Shown in pieces: positions 5,255-5,768 of a DNA stretch of 5,768 bases. How positions within the stretch are numbered: the first letter of the stretch is position 1; each line of letters starts with the position of its first letter. The notes under the pieces are model-generated. The model was not told where the DNA came from. It ran no database searches and saw only the letters and a list, made by a program, of their open reading frames with translations. The DNA is taken from contig NZ_PTQZ01000110.1 of assembly GCF_002943415.1 (NCBI RefSeq), positions 1 through 5,768 on the forward strand, read 5' to 3'. Position numbers and translations under genes: made by a program. This stretch comes from Amnimonas aquatica (lineage in GTDB: Bacteria > Pseudomonadota > Gammaproteobacteria > Pseudomonadales > Moraxellaceae).

Positions 5255-5768
5255 TCAGTGCTTCAGGAACGGCTCGAAAGCACTGGAATGACGGCTGCGG
5301 AAGCCATCATCGGTACGTTCGATGAAATAGGCGGCGATGCCCCGCGCCTCGGCCAGAGCCAGTCCGCGCTCGGGCCCCAGCACGTTCAGCGCCGTGGCCC
5401 AGGCATCCGCCAGCGTGACGTCGGCCGGGTCGGGCGACACCACGGTCACCGACACGCCGCGATGCGTGATCGGCCGCCCCGTTGAGGGGTCGATGGTATG
5501 CGAGTAGCGCACGCCATCGGCCTCGAAATAGTTCCGGTAGGAGCCAGAGGTGGAGATAGCACCGCCAGCGGGCAGGTCCAGCAGCTGTGCCGGCCGGCCG
5601 CTGCCGTCGGGCTGCTCGATGGCAAGCTGCCACGTGCGCCCGTCCGGACGGCGCCCCAGGCTGCGCAGACTGCCGGCCACACCGACCAGGTAATCACGCA
5701 CGCCCAGCGACTCAAGCGTGGCGGCAAGATCATCGACACCGGCCCCCTCGCCCACGGAAGACAGGTCC
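5255..5768 (-). CDS. apbE: FAD:protein FMN transferase ApbE (N-terminus cut by window edge)
   Basis: The C-terminal 170 or so residues of ApbE, a periplasmic, usually lipid-anchored, Mg2+-dependent enzyme. It attaches FMN through a phosphoester bond to Thr/Ser of target proteins, here most likely the NqrB and NqrC subunits. The visible part begins DLSSVGEGAGVDDLA, the same form as E. coli ApbE. It continues with YLVGVAGSLRSLGRRPDGR, then AISTSGSYRNYFE and the DGVRYSHTIDPSTGRP signature. The metal-site region LADAWATALNVLGPERGL follows. The usual GG of the YLV..GG strand reads AG here, a mild deviation. The frame stays open to 5768, so the start and signal peptide lie outside; the GTG at 5755 is internal. 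The stop at 5255-5257 is 10 nt before nqrM. Family confidence is very high; the NQR role is inferred from nqrM. Confidence 0.93.
   Translation of the reverse strand, partial: DLSSVGEGAGVDDLAATLESLGVRDYLVGVAGSLRSLGRRPDGRTWQLAIEQPDGSGRPAQLLDLPAGGAISTSGSYRNYFEADGVRYSHTIDPSTGRPITHRGVSVTVVSPDPADVTLADAWATALNVLGPERGLALAEARGIAAYFIERTDDGFRSRHSSAFEPFLKH

Noticed and set aside
4520..5485. A plus-strand frame of 321 codons
   Set aside because: It overlaps the DUF962 gene in another frame and then runs antisense to nqrM and apbE. Its arginine, serine and proline-rich product is typical of a GC-rich shadow frame.
5753..5755. GTG at 5755 as the apbE start
   Set aside because: The frame stays open to the window edge and the residues before it (DLSS) are conserved ApbE sequence, so this is an internal valine.
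5741..5768. ApbE having Glu where many relatives have Lys in the D-L-S-x-x-A-K-G stretch, suggesting an inactive enzyme
   Set aside because: The DLSSVGEG form is, as I recall, the normal one in E. coli-type ApbE, and the remaining catalytic and metal-site motifs are intact.
1..5768. CRISPR arrays, tRNA or rRNA genes, insertion sequences, attachment sites, phage genes
   Set aside because: No regularly spaced repeats, tRNA-like folds, transposase-like proteins or terminal inverted repeats with target duplications were seen. The window is almost fully occupied by ordinary chromosomal genes.

Overview
The window reads as a high-GC, gene-dense stretch of a gammaproteobacterial chromosome. The E. 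coli-like ApbE, the nqrM gene and the overall gene content suggest this. A Na+-translocating NADH:quinone oxidoreductase (Na+-NQR) would fit a marine or haloalkaliphilic lineage. The taxonomic placement is inference; no rRNA or marker gene is present.

Layout. On the left, minus strand, a YkgJ-type cysteine-cluster protein (514-813) is followed after 31 bp by a MerR-family regulator that runs off the left edge (1-482). To the right of ykgJ is a strong intrinsic terminator (852-883), with a second hairpin beside it (892-914). Together these close a two-gene minus-strand operon, fadA (3164-4375) then fadB (938-3112). The operon encodes a thiolase and a hydratase/3-hydroxyacyl-CoA dehydrogenase, the two subunits of a fatty-acid beta-oxidation complex. 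Their closest resemblance, from memory, is the mycobacterial FadA/FadB pair rather than E. coli FadBA. Divergent from fadA, across a 253-bp intergenic region, a plus-strand gene encodes a small DUF962/Mpo1-like membrane protein (4629-4937). It converges on the NQR accessory genes at the right edge, also minus strand: apbE (5255-5768, cut by the edge) then nqrM (4999-5244). The structural nqr genes probably lie just beyond the right edge.

How the parts may work together. FadA and FadB carry out the last three steps of beta-oxidation. The yeast relative of the DUF962 protein, Mpo1, shortens 2-hydroxy fatty acids by one carbon (alpha-oxidation). A divergent DUF962-fadAB pair therefore suggests, without proving, linked handling of hydroxylated or odd-chain acyl groups. 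The shared intergenic region is rich in signals. It holds a TGACC-N4-GGTCA palindrome in the fadA leader, a cluster of TGAC-type half-sites, a 14-bp GC palindrome, a duplicated GAATGTCCTC segment, a possible 18-codon leader ORF overlapping fadA by ATGA, and a good sigma70-like promoter for the DUF962 gene. ApbE and NqrM are maturation factors for Na+-NQR: covalent FMN attachment and metal-centre assembly.

Most of the window is ordinary metabolism. The part most worth a second look is the 4372-4628 intergenic region together with the DUF962-fadAB arrangement.
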